The translations under genes and the position numbers were made by a program. This document shows, in pieces, positions 42,595 to 51,380 of a DNA stretch of 56,660 nucleotides. Numbering within the stretch: the first letter of the stretch is position 1; every line of letters starts with the position of its first letter. A model generated the notes under the pieces. That model worked only from the letters and a program-made list of their open reading frames with translations, ran no database searches and was not told the origin of the DNA. This DNA is from WRIS01 sp050945135 (lineage in GTDB: Bacteria > Actinomycetota > Coriobacteriia > Coriobacteriales > Eggerthellaceae): the NCBI GenBank assembly GCA_050945135.1, contig JBMNSJ010000007.1:1-56660 (forward strand), written 5' to 3'.

Positions 42595-43602
42595 TTAATT
42601 AGCCATATCCTGCTCAATAGCCTTCTTGAAGGCGGGAGTGTTGTCGAGGCTTAATCCAATGGCGCGCTTGGTTTGCTTACCACCGAAAAAGCCTTCAACC
42701 TCAATGTCTTCCCTGAACACAATCCAACAATCACTGTTGCCCATCATGCCAAGATTCAAGATTTCTTGCTTGTCGAACTCAGGGGCTTTCGAACCAATGC
42801 TCTCAATCATATGAATAGGAACGCGCACAGAGTAACGGATACCGGAATTAATCTCCAGCATGACACCTTCAATCTTCACTGGCCGAAGAACAGTTGCTCG
42901 ATAATCTCCCACCAACCAAAAGATGAAGTACAGCGACAAAATTGTGACAACGAGTGCAGCGCCAGGATTCCACTGCGATAAAAGAATATGCATTGCAATG
43001 ATTTCGACTACCGATGCACCAATCAAAACGGCAATGAGCGAGCTGTAGCCACTCTTTACGTGATAGCTGAAATTCTTAACTCCGGGCATTTCAGTTGCTT
43101 TTTTCTTCCAGGTAAAAAGCGCGTAATACATGGTTGAGAGCTCCATAGACATAAGCTTGGTAACGCGACGATTCTGGATGAGCACGGTAAAGGCCTCAGA
43201 AAACCACTGGAAAGGATCGCTGCTCGAAGCGCGCGCTGATCTAAAGCGCCTCACGACACGCAAGAACTCATGAACTCCTATTGAGACCTCCACCACAAGC
43301 ATGATTGACGCAAAGACAACAACAAAGCTGAGGTCAGTGGGCTGTAGCGCGTAGGAAACGACAAGGCCGCCAAGATAGCTCACTGGCAACACGAGAAGTG
43401 GTGTGAGATTCCGTTTTCTGATGATGAAGAAATATACGAGCGCCGGAACAACAATCATTACCTCAAAGGGCAGTAAAAAGTTGCTCACAAGCGAACTCTG
43501 AGCTGGATCGAGATGGAGCAGGAGGAGAATGCTTGCAGCGATTTCAGCAAGAACCCAGATGCCAAGAATAGGGCCAATATAGCGTTTTACTACTGTGGTC
43601 AT
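42595..43602 (-). CDS. Polytopic membrane protein of unknown function (335 aa)
   Basis: I do not recognise the family. At least four membrane helices lie in residues about 8-110, and two more near 195-240 (VLIGASVVEIIAMHILL, ALVVTILSLYFIFWLVG). A soluble C-terminal part of about 95 residues follows, with beta-rich phrases (YSVRVPIHMIESIG, SDCWIVFREDIEV), possibly a PH-like domain. The first four bases overlap the stop of the 101-aa gene upstream, so the two form an operon. HelD lies downstream, 112 bases away. Nothing in the sequence shows the substrate. Confidence 0.65.
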   Translation of the reverse strand: MTTVVKRYIGPILGIWVLAEIAASILLLLHLDPAQSSLVSNFLLPFEVMIVVPALVYFFIIRKRNLTPLLVLPVSYLGGLVVSYALQPTDLSFVVVFASIMLVVEVSIGVHEFLRVVRRFRSARASSSDPFQWFSEAFTVLIQNRRVTKLMSMELSTMYYALFTWKKKATEMPGVKNFSYHVKSGYSSLIAVLIGASVVEIIAMHILLSQWNPGAALVVTILSLYFIFWLVGDYRATVLRPVKIEGVMLEINSGIRYSVRVPIHMIESIGSKAPEFDKQEILNLGMMGNSDCWIVFREDIEVEGFFGGKQTKRAIGLSLDNTPAFKKAIEQDMAN

Positions 43603-43904
43603 GGGCGATCATCTCCATTCTGTCCATCATTCATACAAAGGTCAATCAAGTTCAACATGCTGGAATAGGTGAGTTTCTGCGCAAGAAGCTGTTGAGCAGT
43701 TGAGGTTTTCAACTTACCCTGAGCTTTGAATTGCTCGAGTTTTTCTTCGGCGTTTTTATGCTGCTGAACAAGCACTTCATACATGCTTTCGTAGGCAGCA
43801 AGTGCCTCGATGGCAGGACCAGCAAATCCCTCTTTTTCAGCATGGATTTCTTCAGAAACAACGAGATGGCTACCGTCTTCACGTTTGCTCGTAAAACGCC
43901 TCAT
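43599..43904 (-). CDS. Small cytoplasmic protein of unknown function (about 101 aa)
   Basis: The product is a soluble helical protein with no recognised family. Residues about 40-65 are Glu/Lys/Gln-rich and coiled-coil-like (YEVLVQQHKNAEEKLEQFKAQ). I chose ATG at 43904 (MRRFTSKREDGSHL) because GAGGG lies 5 bases upstream; the frame is open from 43949 with a non-ATG codon. Its stop overlaps the membrane-protein start by 4 bases. It is divergent from the GyrI-like gene, with a TTGTAT/ATACAA inverted repeat between them. Confidence 0.6.
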   Translation of the reverse strand: MRRFTSKREDGSHLVVSEEIHAEKEGFAGPAIEALAAYESMYEVLVQQHKNAEEKLEQFKAQGKLKTSTAQQLLAQKLTYSSMLNLIDLCMNDGQNGDDRP

Positions 43905-43927
43905 GCTGCCCTCGTTTCCTGCGCTGT

Positions 43928-43949
43928 TTGTATAGTGGATAGCATACAA
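43928..43949. promoter_or_regulatory. TTGTAT-N10-ATACAA inverted repeat between divergent genes
   Basis: A 6-bp perfect inverted repeat (43928-43933 and 43944-43949) sits in the short gap between the unknown small gene and the GyrI-like gene. It could be an operator or overlapping promoter elements. The evidence is positional only. Confidence 0.4.
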
Positions 43950-43984
43950 TGGATTGCATAGGAATGTGATGAGGAGGTTGTTCG

Positions 43985-44653
43985 ATGGCAGGAAAACTCG
44001 ATTACAAGAAAGAATACAAAGATCTATATCTTCCTAAGACAAAACCGAGCATCGTTGAGGTGCCTTCTATGCAGTTCATCATGATTGAGGGTACAGGCGA
44101 TCCCAACACAGAAAACGGTGAATACTCTCGCGCGCTCGAGCTTTTATATCCTTTGAGCTACACCATCAAAATGGCTCCTAAAAAAGGTATAAGTCCGGAG
44201 GGTTATTTCGAATATGTTGTTCCACCTCTTGAGGGGCTCTGGTGGATTGATGGCTTTATCTTTGAAGGAAAGCCCGTCGAAAACAAGGCGGAGTTCAAGT
44301 GGATATCAATGATTCGCCAACCAGAATTTGTAACTCAAGATTTCTTTGCCTGGGCACAAGAACAAGTCGCCCTCAAAAACCCTTCGCTTGATCCATCAAG
44401 TGCTCGCTTAGTAAGCTTTGAAGAAGGCTTATGTGCTCAAATCTTACATCTCGGTCCCTACGATGACGAGCCCGGCAGTATTGCAACACTTGATGCCTTC
44501 ATTAAGGAATCGGGTTATGTGCCCGAGATTTCTGACCAAGCAGAAGCATTTCCTGTGCAAAAGCGACATCACGAAATATATCTGGGCGATCCCCGAAAGA
44601 GTGCGCCAGAAAAACTCAAAACTGTTTTACGCCATCCTATTCGTAAGGCATAG
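43985..44653 (+). CDS. GyrI-like (AraC effector-binding type) protein
   Basis: This 222-residue stand-alone protein has the GyrI-like small-molecule-binding fold. SMQFIMIEGTGDPNTENGEY (about 28-47) is the first half of the domain, and the second half includes LHLGPYDDEPGSI and late HEIYLGDPRKSAPEKLKTVL. It lacks a DNA-binding region. Related proteins are hydrolases or binders of organic compounds. The ATG follows GAGGAGG. The gene is single and is followed by a bidirectional terminator. Confidence 0.82.
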   Translation: MAGKLDYKKEYKDLYLPKTKPSIVEVPSMQFIMIEGTGDPNTENGEYSRALELLYPLSYTIKMAPKKGISPEGYFEYVVPPLEGLWWIDGFIFEGKPVENKAEFKWISMIRQPEFVTQDFFAWAQEQVALKNPSLDPSSARLVSFEEGLCAQILHLGPYDDEPGSIATLDAFIKESGYVPEISDQAEAFPVQKRHHEIYLGDPRKSAPEKLKTVLRHPIRKA

Positions 44654-44775
44654 TCTTCATCCCACTTCTGCCCAAGTCCAATCCTAAACAACAGATTACA
44701 GAGTATTGTGGGGAAATAAAGCAAAAGCAAGCCACGCTTTTGTCCAAAATCACAGGTCGAGTTTTTGCCCGAAAG

Positions 44776-44802
44776 AGAAAGGCGGCGTAAAGCCACCTTT
44801 CT
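44776..44802 (-). terminator. Terminator after the PASTA lipoprotein gene
   Basis: AGAAAGG(T)GGC and GCCGCCTTTCT form an 11-pair stem with a G-U pair and a 5-base loop, 24 bases after the gene ends. The minus-strand side runs into CTTTCG. It may also end the GyrI-like transcript. Confidence 0.65.
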
Positions 44803-44826
44803 ATAACGCCATATGTAAGCTGGGTT

Positions 44827-45864
44827 TTACCCGGCAGATGAATCCGCAGCTGGGTCAGCAGCTGGACCGGTATTGCTGGTCATGATAGTCTTTGGCGACT
44901 CGATAGTTACGCTCACCGTTGACCCCGGAGCCACGTTCGTGCCCGCCGCAGGTGACTGCGAAACAACCGTTCCGTTTAGATCGCCCCCGGAAGGTGCAAG
45001 GATTAAGCCAGCGCTGCTCATCACCTGAAGCGCTTGAGCGAGACTCATAGTCGACATATCAGGAACAGCGACATTTCCAACCGGAACGGCACCTTTCGAA
45101 ACATGAATCGTTACCGTAGTTCCCTTAACCACCTTGATGTTTGCACTCGGGTTTTGAGAGATAACCGAACCTGCAGGGATGCTGGCATCGTATTCTTCAA
45201 CAATGTCGACGCCAAGCGCGGCATCTTTAAGAGCTTTCGAAGCCGCGTCGCTACCCTGGTTAACCACATTGGGAACTGCCACAATATCGGCGCCCAAAGC
45301 AACAACAAAGGTAATTGTCGTTCCCACGTTAACTGAAGTTCCTGCAGCGTTTGACTGCTGAAGTACCGTGCCTGCAGCGACATCATTTGAGACCACTGGA
45401 TCTCCGGGCATGGGCACAAGCTTCAAGTCAAGAAGTGCTTTTTCTGCTTGCGTCTGTGTCATTCCTGTCAAATTAGGTACCGTAACCTGCTCGGGAGCTT
45501 TGGCAGAGCCCTTAGAGATGACGAGATTGATGGTTGCACCTGCTTTGACCTCTGACTTCTCTTTTGGATCTTGACTGATTACGTTGCCGCTTGGCACGGT
45601 TTCACTATTTTCTTCCGACGTTTTTCCAAAAGTGAATCCGTTATCTTTAATAACTCTCTGAGCGTCATCTTTGGTCATGCCGACCACATTTGGCGCCGAA
45701 ACTGTTTCTGCCGACTTCGATTCTTCCTTCTTTGGCTCTTCGCTACTGCATGAACAGCCTACAAGCCCCGTCAAAAGCGCCACCAGGCCCACCACAAGTA
45801 CCAGCGTGGTAATGCGCTTTATCTTGCTCGATGAATGTTGTTCTAACTTGCTTAGAGTATTCAT
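44827..45864 (-). CDS. Lipoprotein with four PASTA domains
   Basis: This exported protein probably binds peptidoglycan or beta-lactam-like ligands. The signal ends in a lipobox (LLTGLVGC, about residue 38) and is followed by a Glu/Lys/Ser linker. Four PASTA repeats follow, each starting V(T/S/A)VPN or VAPNVV: about residues 57-122, 126-191, 196-260 and 262-330. Each has the D/A-pair and VISQ or VLQQ strand typical of the domain. The kinase part found in PknB-type proteins is absent. I start it at ATG 45864 because GGGGAA lies 4 bases upstream. The frame is open from GTG at 45891, only 11 bases after a TATAAT-like box, which would leave no leader. Confidence 0.85.
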   Translation of the reverse strand: MNTLSKLEQHSSSKIKRITTLVLVVGLVALLTGLVGCSCSSEEPKKEESKSAETVSAPNVVGMTKDDAQRVIKDNGFTFGKTSEENSETVPSGNVISQDPKEKSEVKAGATINLVISKGSAKAPEQVTVPNLTGMTQTQAEKALLDLKLVPMPGDPVVSNDVAAGTVLQQSNAAGTSVNVGTTITFVVALGADIVAVPNVVNQGSDAASKALKDAALGVDIVEEYDASIPAGSVISQNPSANIKVVKGTTVTIHVSKGAVPVGNVAVPDMSTMSLAQALQVMSSAGLILAPSGGDLNGTVVSQSPAAGTNVAPGSTVSVTIESPKTIMTSNTGPAADPAADSSAG

Positions 45865-46048
45865 GTTTCCCCATTTCTTCCCCTCAAACACTGTTGGCTC
45901 ATTATACGTTTTTCTGAAGCTAAAAAGATCAGATAACTGAATTAGTTTTTTTCAAGTTTCAACAAGAACGGTCAGGAAAAGGACTCGTAACTCAAAACGC
46001 TGAGAAATCGATGCTCTATTTGCGTAGCGATTTTTTCGAAACGCCTAA

Positions 46049-47671
46049 TTAGCGCGAAGCTAGCATTTCTTTTGCGTGCCTGAGCGAAGCTTCACTCAGT
46101 TCACCCGAAAGCATTCGAGCAATTTCTTCGACGCGGGCTTCGCTGCCAAGCTCAACAAGCTCTGTTTCGGGAAGCTTCCCTGCGCTGCCGGCACGTTTGA
46201 CTACCTGATAATGCACATCACCCATAACAGCGAGCTGTGCCAAATGAGTCACCACAATAACCTGGTGGGATTTTGCCAACTCGCCTAACACCTTGGCGAG
46301 CGCCACCGCCGCTGCTCCCCCGACACCAGCATCAACTTCATCGAAAATGAGGGTTTCAACTTCATCAGCGTTTCCGAGGACAACCTTGATAGCTAGCATT
46401 ACGCGGCTCATCTCGCCGCCCGATGCGATTCGGTTCAAGGGACGTGGCGTCATGTTTTCTGAAGCCTTAAATAAAAACTCGATATGCGATGGCCCGCGCT
46501 TCGTCCATTGCTTACGGTCAAGACGCTCAATCGTGCACACAATAGATGCGCCTGCCATCTCAAGCTGCGAAAGCTGCGCGTTTACTGCTTCGTTAAACTC
46601 TGGAGCCCTCTCATTTCGGATTGCATCGAGCGTATCTGCGGCCTTACTTAACGCACGCTCTGCTTCATCCAGCACCTTTTGCGCATGCTTTTCGCGCTCA
46701 GAAGATTCATCGACAAGAGAAATGAGCTCAGCTGCCTCCGCCCGCTTCGCGAGCACATCTTCTATACGAGGACCGTAGAGCCTCATCAAACCCTGAAGTG
46801 AAGACATGCGTTCCTGGTTCGTTTCCAAGGTTTGCGGATCAAAATCAATAGAGTCGCGATACACCCGCGCCTCGCGCGAAACATCTTCCAACACAAAAAC
46901 AACCTCGCGTAAGCTTTGAGCATATGCACCCAGATTTTCATCGATTGATGATTGCGACTCAAGCATAGAAGCTGCCTGCTGAACAGCATCGATAGCTGCA
47001 CCTTCGCCAGAAATTAAGCCATGAGTTGTATCGGCGGTGCGGGCAAGTGCTTCTGCATGCTCTGCCTTTGATAAAACAGCCGCCAACTCCTCGTATTCAC
47101 CTTCGTGAGGATTAAGCTCATCTATTCTTTGTAGGATGAACCGTGCTTGATCAAGCTGAGCAGAAGACGCTTCCGAAGCTTGACGAACACGTTCAAGCTC
47201 TGCTGCTGCCTCTTGCGAATCCGAGAAACATTGCTGATAAGCATCGAGTGCTACGTCAAGCGACTGCTTAGCCCAGGCATCAAACACAAGACCATGCGTG
47301 CCCGTTTTTAAAAGCTGCTGGTGCTCATGCTGCCCACAAAGGTCAACGAGTGGTCCGATTTTTGATTGCAGCTCTTTGACGCTTGCCAAGGATCCATCAA
47401 TCGACACGCGCGATCGACCATCTTTTCCTACTCGGCGTGAAACGACACACTCTTCGTCACCCGAAAAAACGCGTCCCTCAACGCTGAGTTCGCCAGCGTC
47501 TTCTCGAACCATGCTCGAATCAGCGCGCTCTCCACACAATAGCTTGCATGCCGAAAGCAGAGCCGTCTTTCCCGCTCCGGTCTCTCCGGTGAGCACCGTT
47601 AAACCTTTTGATGGAACCAGGGTGGCTTCTTTTATGAGAGCGATGTCGCGTGCATGTATCTCGTCAATCAC
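46049..47671 (-). CDS. recN: DNA repair protein RecN
   Basis: RecN is an SMC-like ATPase of double-strand-break repair. The N-terminus MIDEIHARDIALIKEATLVP is typical when translation starts at GTG 47671 (AAGGATGCAG upstream). Walker A is LTGETGAGKTALL near residue 30. Long coiled-coil regions occupy about 150-360. The signature motif is LNRIASGGEMSRVMLAIK, with Walker B LIFDEVDAGVGGAAAVAL following. The length of about 540 is usual. An upstream TTG at 47689 adds six residues and is less likely. Confidence 0.95.
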   Translation of the reverse strand: MIDEIHARDIALIKEATLVPSKGLTVLTGETGAGKTALLSACKLLCGERADSSMVREDAGELSVEGRVFSGDEECVVSRRVGKDGRSRVSIDGSLASVKELQSKIGPLVDLCGQHEHQQLLKTGTHGLVFDAWAKQSLDVALDAYQQCFSDSQEAAAELERVRQASEASSAQLDQARFILQRIDELNPHEGEYEELAAVLSKAEHAEALARTADTTHGLISGEGAAIDAVQQAASMLESQSSIDENLGAYAQSLREVVFVLEDVSREARVYRDSIDFDPQTLETNQERMSSLQGLMRLYGPRIEDVLAKRAEAAELISLVDESSEREKHAQKVLDEAERALSKAADTLDAIRNERAPEFNEAVNAQLSQLEMAGASIVCTIERLDRKQWTKRGPSHIEFLFKASENMTPRPLNRIASGGEMSRVMLAIKVVLGNADEVETLIFDEVDAGVGGAAAVALAKVLGELAKSHQVIVVTHLAQLAVMGDVHYQVVKRAGSAGKLPETELVELGSEARVEEIARMLSGELSEASLRHAKEMLASR

Positions 47672-47840
47672 TCCTGCATCCTTTCGCAAAGACCGCTTTT
47701 GTGCTTATCTACGCTGATGTAAACTTCTTTATGATAAACAATTCACCGAAAACTTGCACCGAAAAAGTAACATTTCCCCGATAGCGCATCTTCTTCTTTA
47801 TACTGTCTATCATATTAGATTCTGACAGATACGAGCACCT

Positions 47841-48254
47841 ATGAAACGACATCTTTTGCTTATTTGTGGCTGCATCGCTTGTGCACTTGGCTGCATCGGA
47901 GTCTTCGTGCCCGTCCTTCCAACTACGCCGTTTCTTCTGCTCGCAACTTTTCTTTTCGCGAAATCATCACCCCGGCTCCACGCCTGGATACAATCTACCA
48001 AAGTGTATCGTGCATACGTAGTGCCCTTCAAAGATGCAGGCGGCATCGATGTGGGCACCAAGGTTCGTATTCTTGTACTTTCATATGCGGTTATGGGCAT
48101 CAGCGCCTATTTTGTACCACGCTGGTATGTATGGCTTATCCTAGGCGCCGTTGCACTTTTCTTGCTCTATCTTATGCTTGTTCGCATTCCCACCATCACA
48201 AAAGATGAAGTCATCCTCAGGCGCAAACAATACGAAGCCGAGCAGAACATCTAA
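47841..48254 (+). CDS. DUF454 (YbaN-like) inner-membrane protein
   Basis: This small membrane protein of 137 residues has two to three helices. It opens with LLICGCIACALGCIGVFVP and VLPTTPFLLLATFLFAKSSP, the strongly conserved DUF454 core, then a helix pair at about 70-115. The function of the family is unknown. It stands alone between divergent recN and the convergent MerR gene. The ribosome site is weak. Confidence 0.85.
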   Translation: MKRHLLLICGCIACALGCIGVFVPVLPTTPFLLLATFLFAKSSPRLHAWIQSTKVYRAYVVPFKDAGGIDVGTKVRILVLSYAVMGISAYFVPRWYVWLILGAVALFLLYLMLVRIPTITKDEVILRRKQYEAEQNI

Positions 48255-48281
48255 ACACAGGGTTTTAGCTCCTACACTCTG

Positions 48282-49055
48282 TTACTTACTGCAATAAATT
48301 GCCAATGCATCCCGGAGAAACTCAGCAGTACCCGCGCGCTGCTCATCGTAGTATGCTTTAAAGCGATCATCTGCGACATACATCTCGCCAAGCCCAAGGT
48401 GAGCCTGCTTGCTATACATGCCTTCTTTCCAGTAGAAGGACAGCCACTGACGGTGTAAGTCACACGCTTCCTGTGCAGATGCTCCTGCAGGATCGCCCTC
48501 GTCCATTGCTTTTTCAAGCAAGACGCGCATCTCCTTTTCTATGGCTTGCGAACGAGCAAACTGCTCCTGGGAAAGTCCCATCAGCTTGGCGTTGCTTGCA
48601 TCAATCTCTTCGTCTCCATATTTTTCTCTAATCTCGGCGCCATAGAGACGCTCATTTTCTTCGATTAGCTCTTTCTTAAATCCTTCAAATTTCTCTGAGT
48701 CAGTCATATCTACTCCTTCTTGTATATGCGAAAGGGTTTTATCCACCCCCGCAATCAACATGTCCAGTCTTTTTTGTTGCGCAACCAGCTTGGAACGGTG
48801 CTCTACCAGGGCTTGAACAGCATTGAAGTTCGGCTCATCAAGAATTTCTCTAATTGCATCCAACTCCATTCCAAACTCTCGATAGAGCAATATTTGATGC
48901 AGACGATCAACTTCTGCGGAATCGTAGTACCTATAGTTGTTACTCTTTCTGCGCGCAGGTAGCAGTCCGAGCTCATCGTAATAATGAAGCGTCCTAACGC
49001 TTATTCCCGACATCTTAGCGAGCTCATGCACCGAGTATTTCTTTCCGCTTTCCAC
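48282..49055 (-). CDS. MerR-family regulator with TipAS-type ligand domain
   Basis: This activator has a MerR HTH in residues about 6-75 (YSVHELAKMSGISVRTLHYY, with YRYYDSAEVDRLHQILLYRE) and a coiled-coil linker. A C-terminal TipAS-like antibiotic-binding domain runs from about 130 to the end (EIREKYGDEEIDASNAKLMG, FYWKEGMYSKQAHLGLGEMYVADDR region). TipA proteins bind thiopeptides covalently and activate their own promoter. I start at GTG 49055 since AAGGAG lies 6 bases before it; TTG at 49079 lies beyond that ribosome site and near the transcription start. Upstream is a promoter with a 19-base spacer, the form MerR proteins need. Confidence 0.9.
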   Translation of the reverse strand: MESGKKYSVHELAKMSGISVRTLHYYDELGLLPARRKSNNYRYYDSAEVDRLHQILLYREFGMELDAIREILDEPNFNAVQALVEHRSKLVAQQKRLDMLIAGVDKTLSHIQEGVDMTDSEKFEGFKKELIEENERLYGAEIREKYGDEEIDASNAKLMGLSQEQFARSQAIEKEMRVLLEKAMDEGDPAGASAQEACDLHRQWLSFYWKEGMYSKQAHLGLGEMYVADDRFKAYYDEQRAGTAEFLRDALAIYCSK

Positions 49056-49082
49056 GTTTTGCTCCTTGCTCAAATCCAAGCA

Positions 49083-49121
49083 TTACCGTAAGAGTAAACT
49101 ATCACGTAAGGTAAGGGTCAA
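49083..49121 (-). promoter_or_regulatory. MerR-type promoter and operator with 19-base spacer
   Basis: On the minus strand TTGACC (49121-49116) and TACTCT (49096-49091) are 19 bases apart, two more than optimal. An imperfect dyad TTACC...GGTAA spans 49083-49114, within the spacer and -10. This is the arrangement MerR-family activators twist into an active form, so the gene is probably self-activated. Confidence 0.7.
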
Positions 49122-49229
49122 TACTTTATTTCATTATTTTGCTGACATAGACAATGCAAGGCTGAGCTTAACGTCTTGCTCTACGAGGAATAGCTCCCTA
49201 AGTACGTGCGAAGACTCGAAAGAGCTTGC

Positions 49230-49850
49230 CTAAAAAGGAAACTGGTAGGGATCAGAAATGATAAGAACACCCTGGTCTCGCAAAAGCTCGTTAAACTTCT
49301 CCTTCATTGATGCGGAGGCTTCCTCACGAACAACCAAGCTTAAACTTACCTCTTCTGCAAAGTTAGATTCGAGCACTCTTACATCAGGGTGTTTTGATAT
49401 ATGCACCGCTTGATCATAGAGACTGTAGGGGATTTTCAAAGTAAAATCGACACACACTGACATCTGGACCAACTCGGCTTCTTCAATCACCTCTTGTGTG
49501 GCTTGAGTGTATGCACGAACGAGCCCTCCTGTTCCCAGAAGGGTTCCGCCGAAGTAGCGAGTGACAACAACTATCACATCGCTAAGCTGAGCATGCTGAA
49601 GCGTTTGCAAAACTGGCATTCCTGCGGTTTTTGAAGGCTCACCGTCATCTGAATAACGCATGCGTTTGCCCTCACGAAGAATGTATGCGTACACGTTGTG
49701 CCGAGCCATCCGATGCTCAGCGCGAACGTTCTCCAAGAAAGCCAGGGCATCCTCTTCAGAACTCACTGGAGCGATGTGAGCAATGAAGCGACTCTTCTTT
49801 TCGACTATCTCGGCACTTGTTTGTTGCCCTACGGTAATAAAAGGCTCCAA
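49230..49850 (-). CDS. YigZ/IMPACT-family protein
   Basis: This 206-residue cytoplasmic protein is of the UPF0029/YigZ family. The N-terminal domain has EIVEKKSRFIAHIAPV and the signature GEPSKTAGMPVLQTL near 75, followed by VVVTRYFGGTLLGTGGLVRAY. A ferredoxin-like C-terminal domain (DUF1949-like) runs from about 135 on. Related mammalian IMPACT proteins affect translation; the bacterial role is uncertain. The start is ATG. It is divergent from the EFR1 gene. Confidence 0.9.
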   Translation of the reverse strand: MEPFITVGQQTSAEIVEKKSRFIAHIAPVSSEEDALAFLENVRAEHRMARHNVYAYILREGKRMRYSDDGEPSKTAGMPVLQTLQHAQLSDVIVVVTRYFGGTLLGTGGLVRAYTQATQEVIEEAELVQMSVCVDFTLKIPYSLYDQAVHISKHPDVRVLESNFAEEVSLSLVVREEASASMKEKFNELLRDQGVLIISDPYQFPF

Positions 49851-49988
49851 GTTGTAGCACTCCTTTATCAGTTGCCTACAAACATAGTAAGCGAAAATCT
49901 CAAATTGACAACGGCACTACTACAAAACAGAGAATGCGCTGACAGTCCTCATAGAGCTCCCTATACTTAAGTCTTGAAAGGGGTCGAT

Positions 49989-50774
49989 ATGCTCTTTTAT
50001 TTCACTGGGACCGGCAACTCGTTAGATGCTGCACAAATCATCGCGCAGAGCACAGGAGATACCCTGATCGACATCGGACAGGGTATCAAGCATGGGCGCC
50101 TTGATTATGTCGTGGACCACAACGAAACCCTGGGATTTGTATGCCCCACGCATGCCTGGACGACTCCTCCCATAATGGATCGTTTTCTGGAGATGGCACA
50201 TTTTCGCGATAGTCAGGGGGCACAAATCCAACCTAACTATAGCTATCTTGTTCTCACTTGCAGCGCCTTTGTGGGAAACACCGCACGCTTCTTTGCTCAA
50301 AAACTGCAGACACACCAGGGGGTCAAGCTCGATGCCTCGTTCAGCATTACCCATGTTGGCTCCTGCATCACTCTCTACTCTCCTGCCGAGGGCGAAAAAC
50401 AGCGCAAACTTCTTGAAGATGCTCGCAGCCAAACGTGTAAGGTTGCTCAAAAAATCGCCCAGCGGGAACGTAGTTTCGAAGAGTCAAGAAACCCCTTTGG
50501 TATTCTTATGTCGCAATTCAGCTGCAAAGACTCAAAACATCGTTCAACCTCTGATTTTTACACCTTAGGAACCTGCACCCAATGCGGACAGTGTGCCGAA
50601 ATCTGCCCCACCAACACCATCAGCGTTGACGACGCAGGACCTCACTGGTCGGCAGATGGATGCACCCAATGTTATGCCTGCATCCACCGCTGCCCTCCCC
50701 ATGCGATACAATGCGGAAAGAAAACCGAAGGACGGGCACGCTATGTTAACCCGGTTCTTTTAGGGCAGGAGTGA
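49989..50774 (+). CDS. EFR1-type flavodoxin-ferredoxin fusion
   Basis: This redox protein of about 261 residues has an N-terminal flavodoxin fold (MLFYFTGTGNSLDAAQIIA) binding FMN and a C-terminal two-cluster ferredoxin. The clusters are CTQCGQCAEICP and CTQCYACIHRCP, each with the Cys-x2-Cys-x2-Cys-x3-Cys pattern. EFR1 proteins transfer electrons in strict anaerobes, but the specific partner is unknown. The frame is open from TTG at 49974, but AAAGGGG before ATG 49989 gives a better start. Its stop overlaps the dtd frame by a few bases. Confidence 0.9.
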   Translation: MLFYFTGTGNSLDAAQIIAQSTGDTLIDIGQGIKHGRLDYVVDHNETLGFVCPTHAWTTPPIMDRFLEMAHFRDSQGAQIQPNYSYLVLTCSAFVGNTARFFAQKLQTHQGVKLDASFSITHVGSCITLYSPAEGEKQRKLLEDARSQTCKVAQKIAQRERSFEESRNPFGILMSQFSCKDSKHRSTSDFYTLGTCTQCGQCAEICPTNTISVDDAGPHWSADGCTQCYACIHRCPPHAIQCGKKTEGRARYVNPVLLGQE

Positions 50775-50776
50775 TA

Positions 50777-51223
50777 TTGAGGGCAGTTATTCAGCGCGTA
50801 AGTCAAGCGCGGGTTAGTGTGGACGATAAGATTTGCGGTGAAATCAATACCGGCTACGTAGTTTATCTTGGCGTTGGACACGATGATGATGAGCAGGCGG
50901 CAGACAAACTACTCGCAAAGATTATCAAACTGCGCATTTTTGAGGATGAGCGCGGCAAAACAAACCTATCTCTCATCGATGTCGCCGGAGAGCTTCTCAT
51001 CATTTCCCAATTCACTCTTTATGCAAATTGCAAGCGAGGGAATAGACCATCCTTTACCGAAGCCGGTTCACCCGATCGAGCAGAAGAACTGTATGAGTAC
51101 TTCATAAAGCGCGCGCACGAACAGGTCTCGCATGTTTCGCGTGGAGTTTTCGGCGCAATGATGGAGGTCAGCCTCACTAATCAAGGACCCTTCACCATCA
51201 CTCTTGACACGGCTACCTTGTAG
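50777..51223 (+). CDS. dtd: D-aminoacyl-tRNA deacylase
   Basis: Dtd hydrolyses D-amino acids wrongly attached to tRNA. The protein begins RAVIQRVSQARVSVD as in most homologues, with SQFTLYANCKRGNRPSF and the active-site SLTNQGPFT near the end. I start at TTG 50777 (AGGAG upstream); GTG at 50771 would add two residues, and it overlaps the EFR1 stop. The length is normal. It is transcribed with the EFR1 gene. Confidence 0.95.
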   Translation: MRAVIQRVSQARVSVDDKICGEINTGYVVYLGVGHDDDEQAADKLLAKIIKLRIFEDERGKTNLSLIDVAGELLIISQFTLYANCKRGNRPSFTEAGSPDRAEELYEYFIKRAHEQVSHVSRGVFGAMMEVSLTNQGPFTITLDTATL

Positions 51224-51304
51224 TAAACAAGATGTAGGTGAAGCAATCTGATCCCTTTTATTACTTTTCCTGATAGTAAATCTCAATAAAAAATAATCTA
51301 ACTA

Positions 51305-51332
51305 TTAGACTTTTCGGCGAACGGCGTACACA
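51305..51332 (+). promoter_or_regulatory. Candidate promoter of the shikimate-dehydrogenase-like gene
   Basis: TTAGAC (51305-51310) and TACACA (51327-51332) are separated by 16 bases, and a TAGT...ACTA pair upstream might be a LysR site. The ribosome site AAAGGAG lies before ATG 51381. It is weaker than consensus, so this is tentative. Confidence 0.4.
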
Positions 51333-51380
51333 ATTAAAGACAGTGAAAAACTAACCACCCCACTTTGTAAAGGAGCGGAA

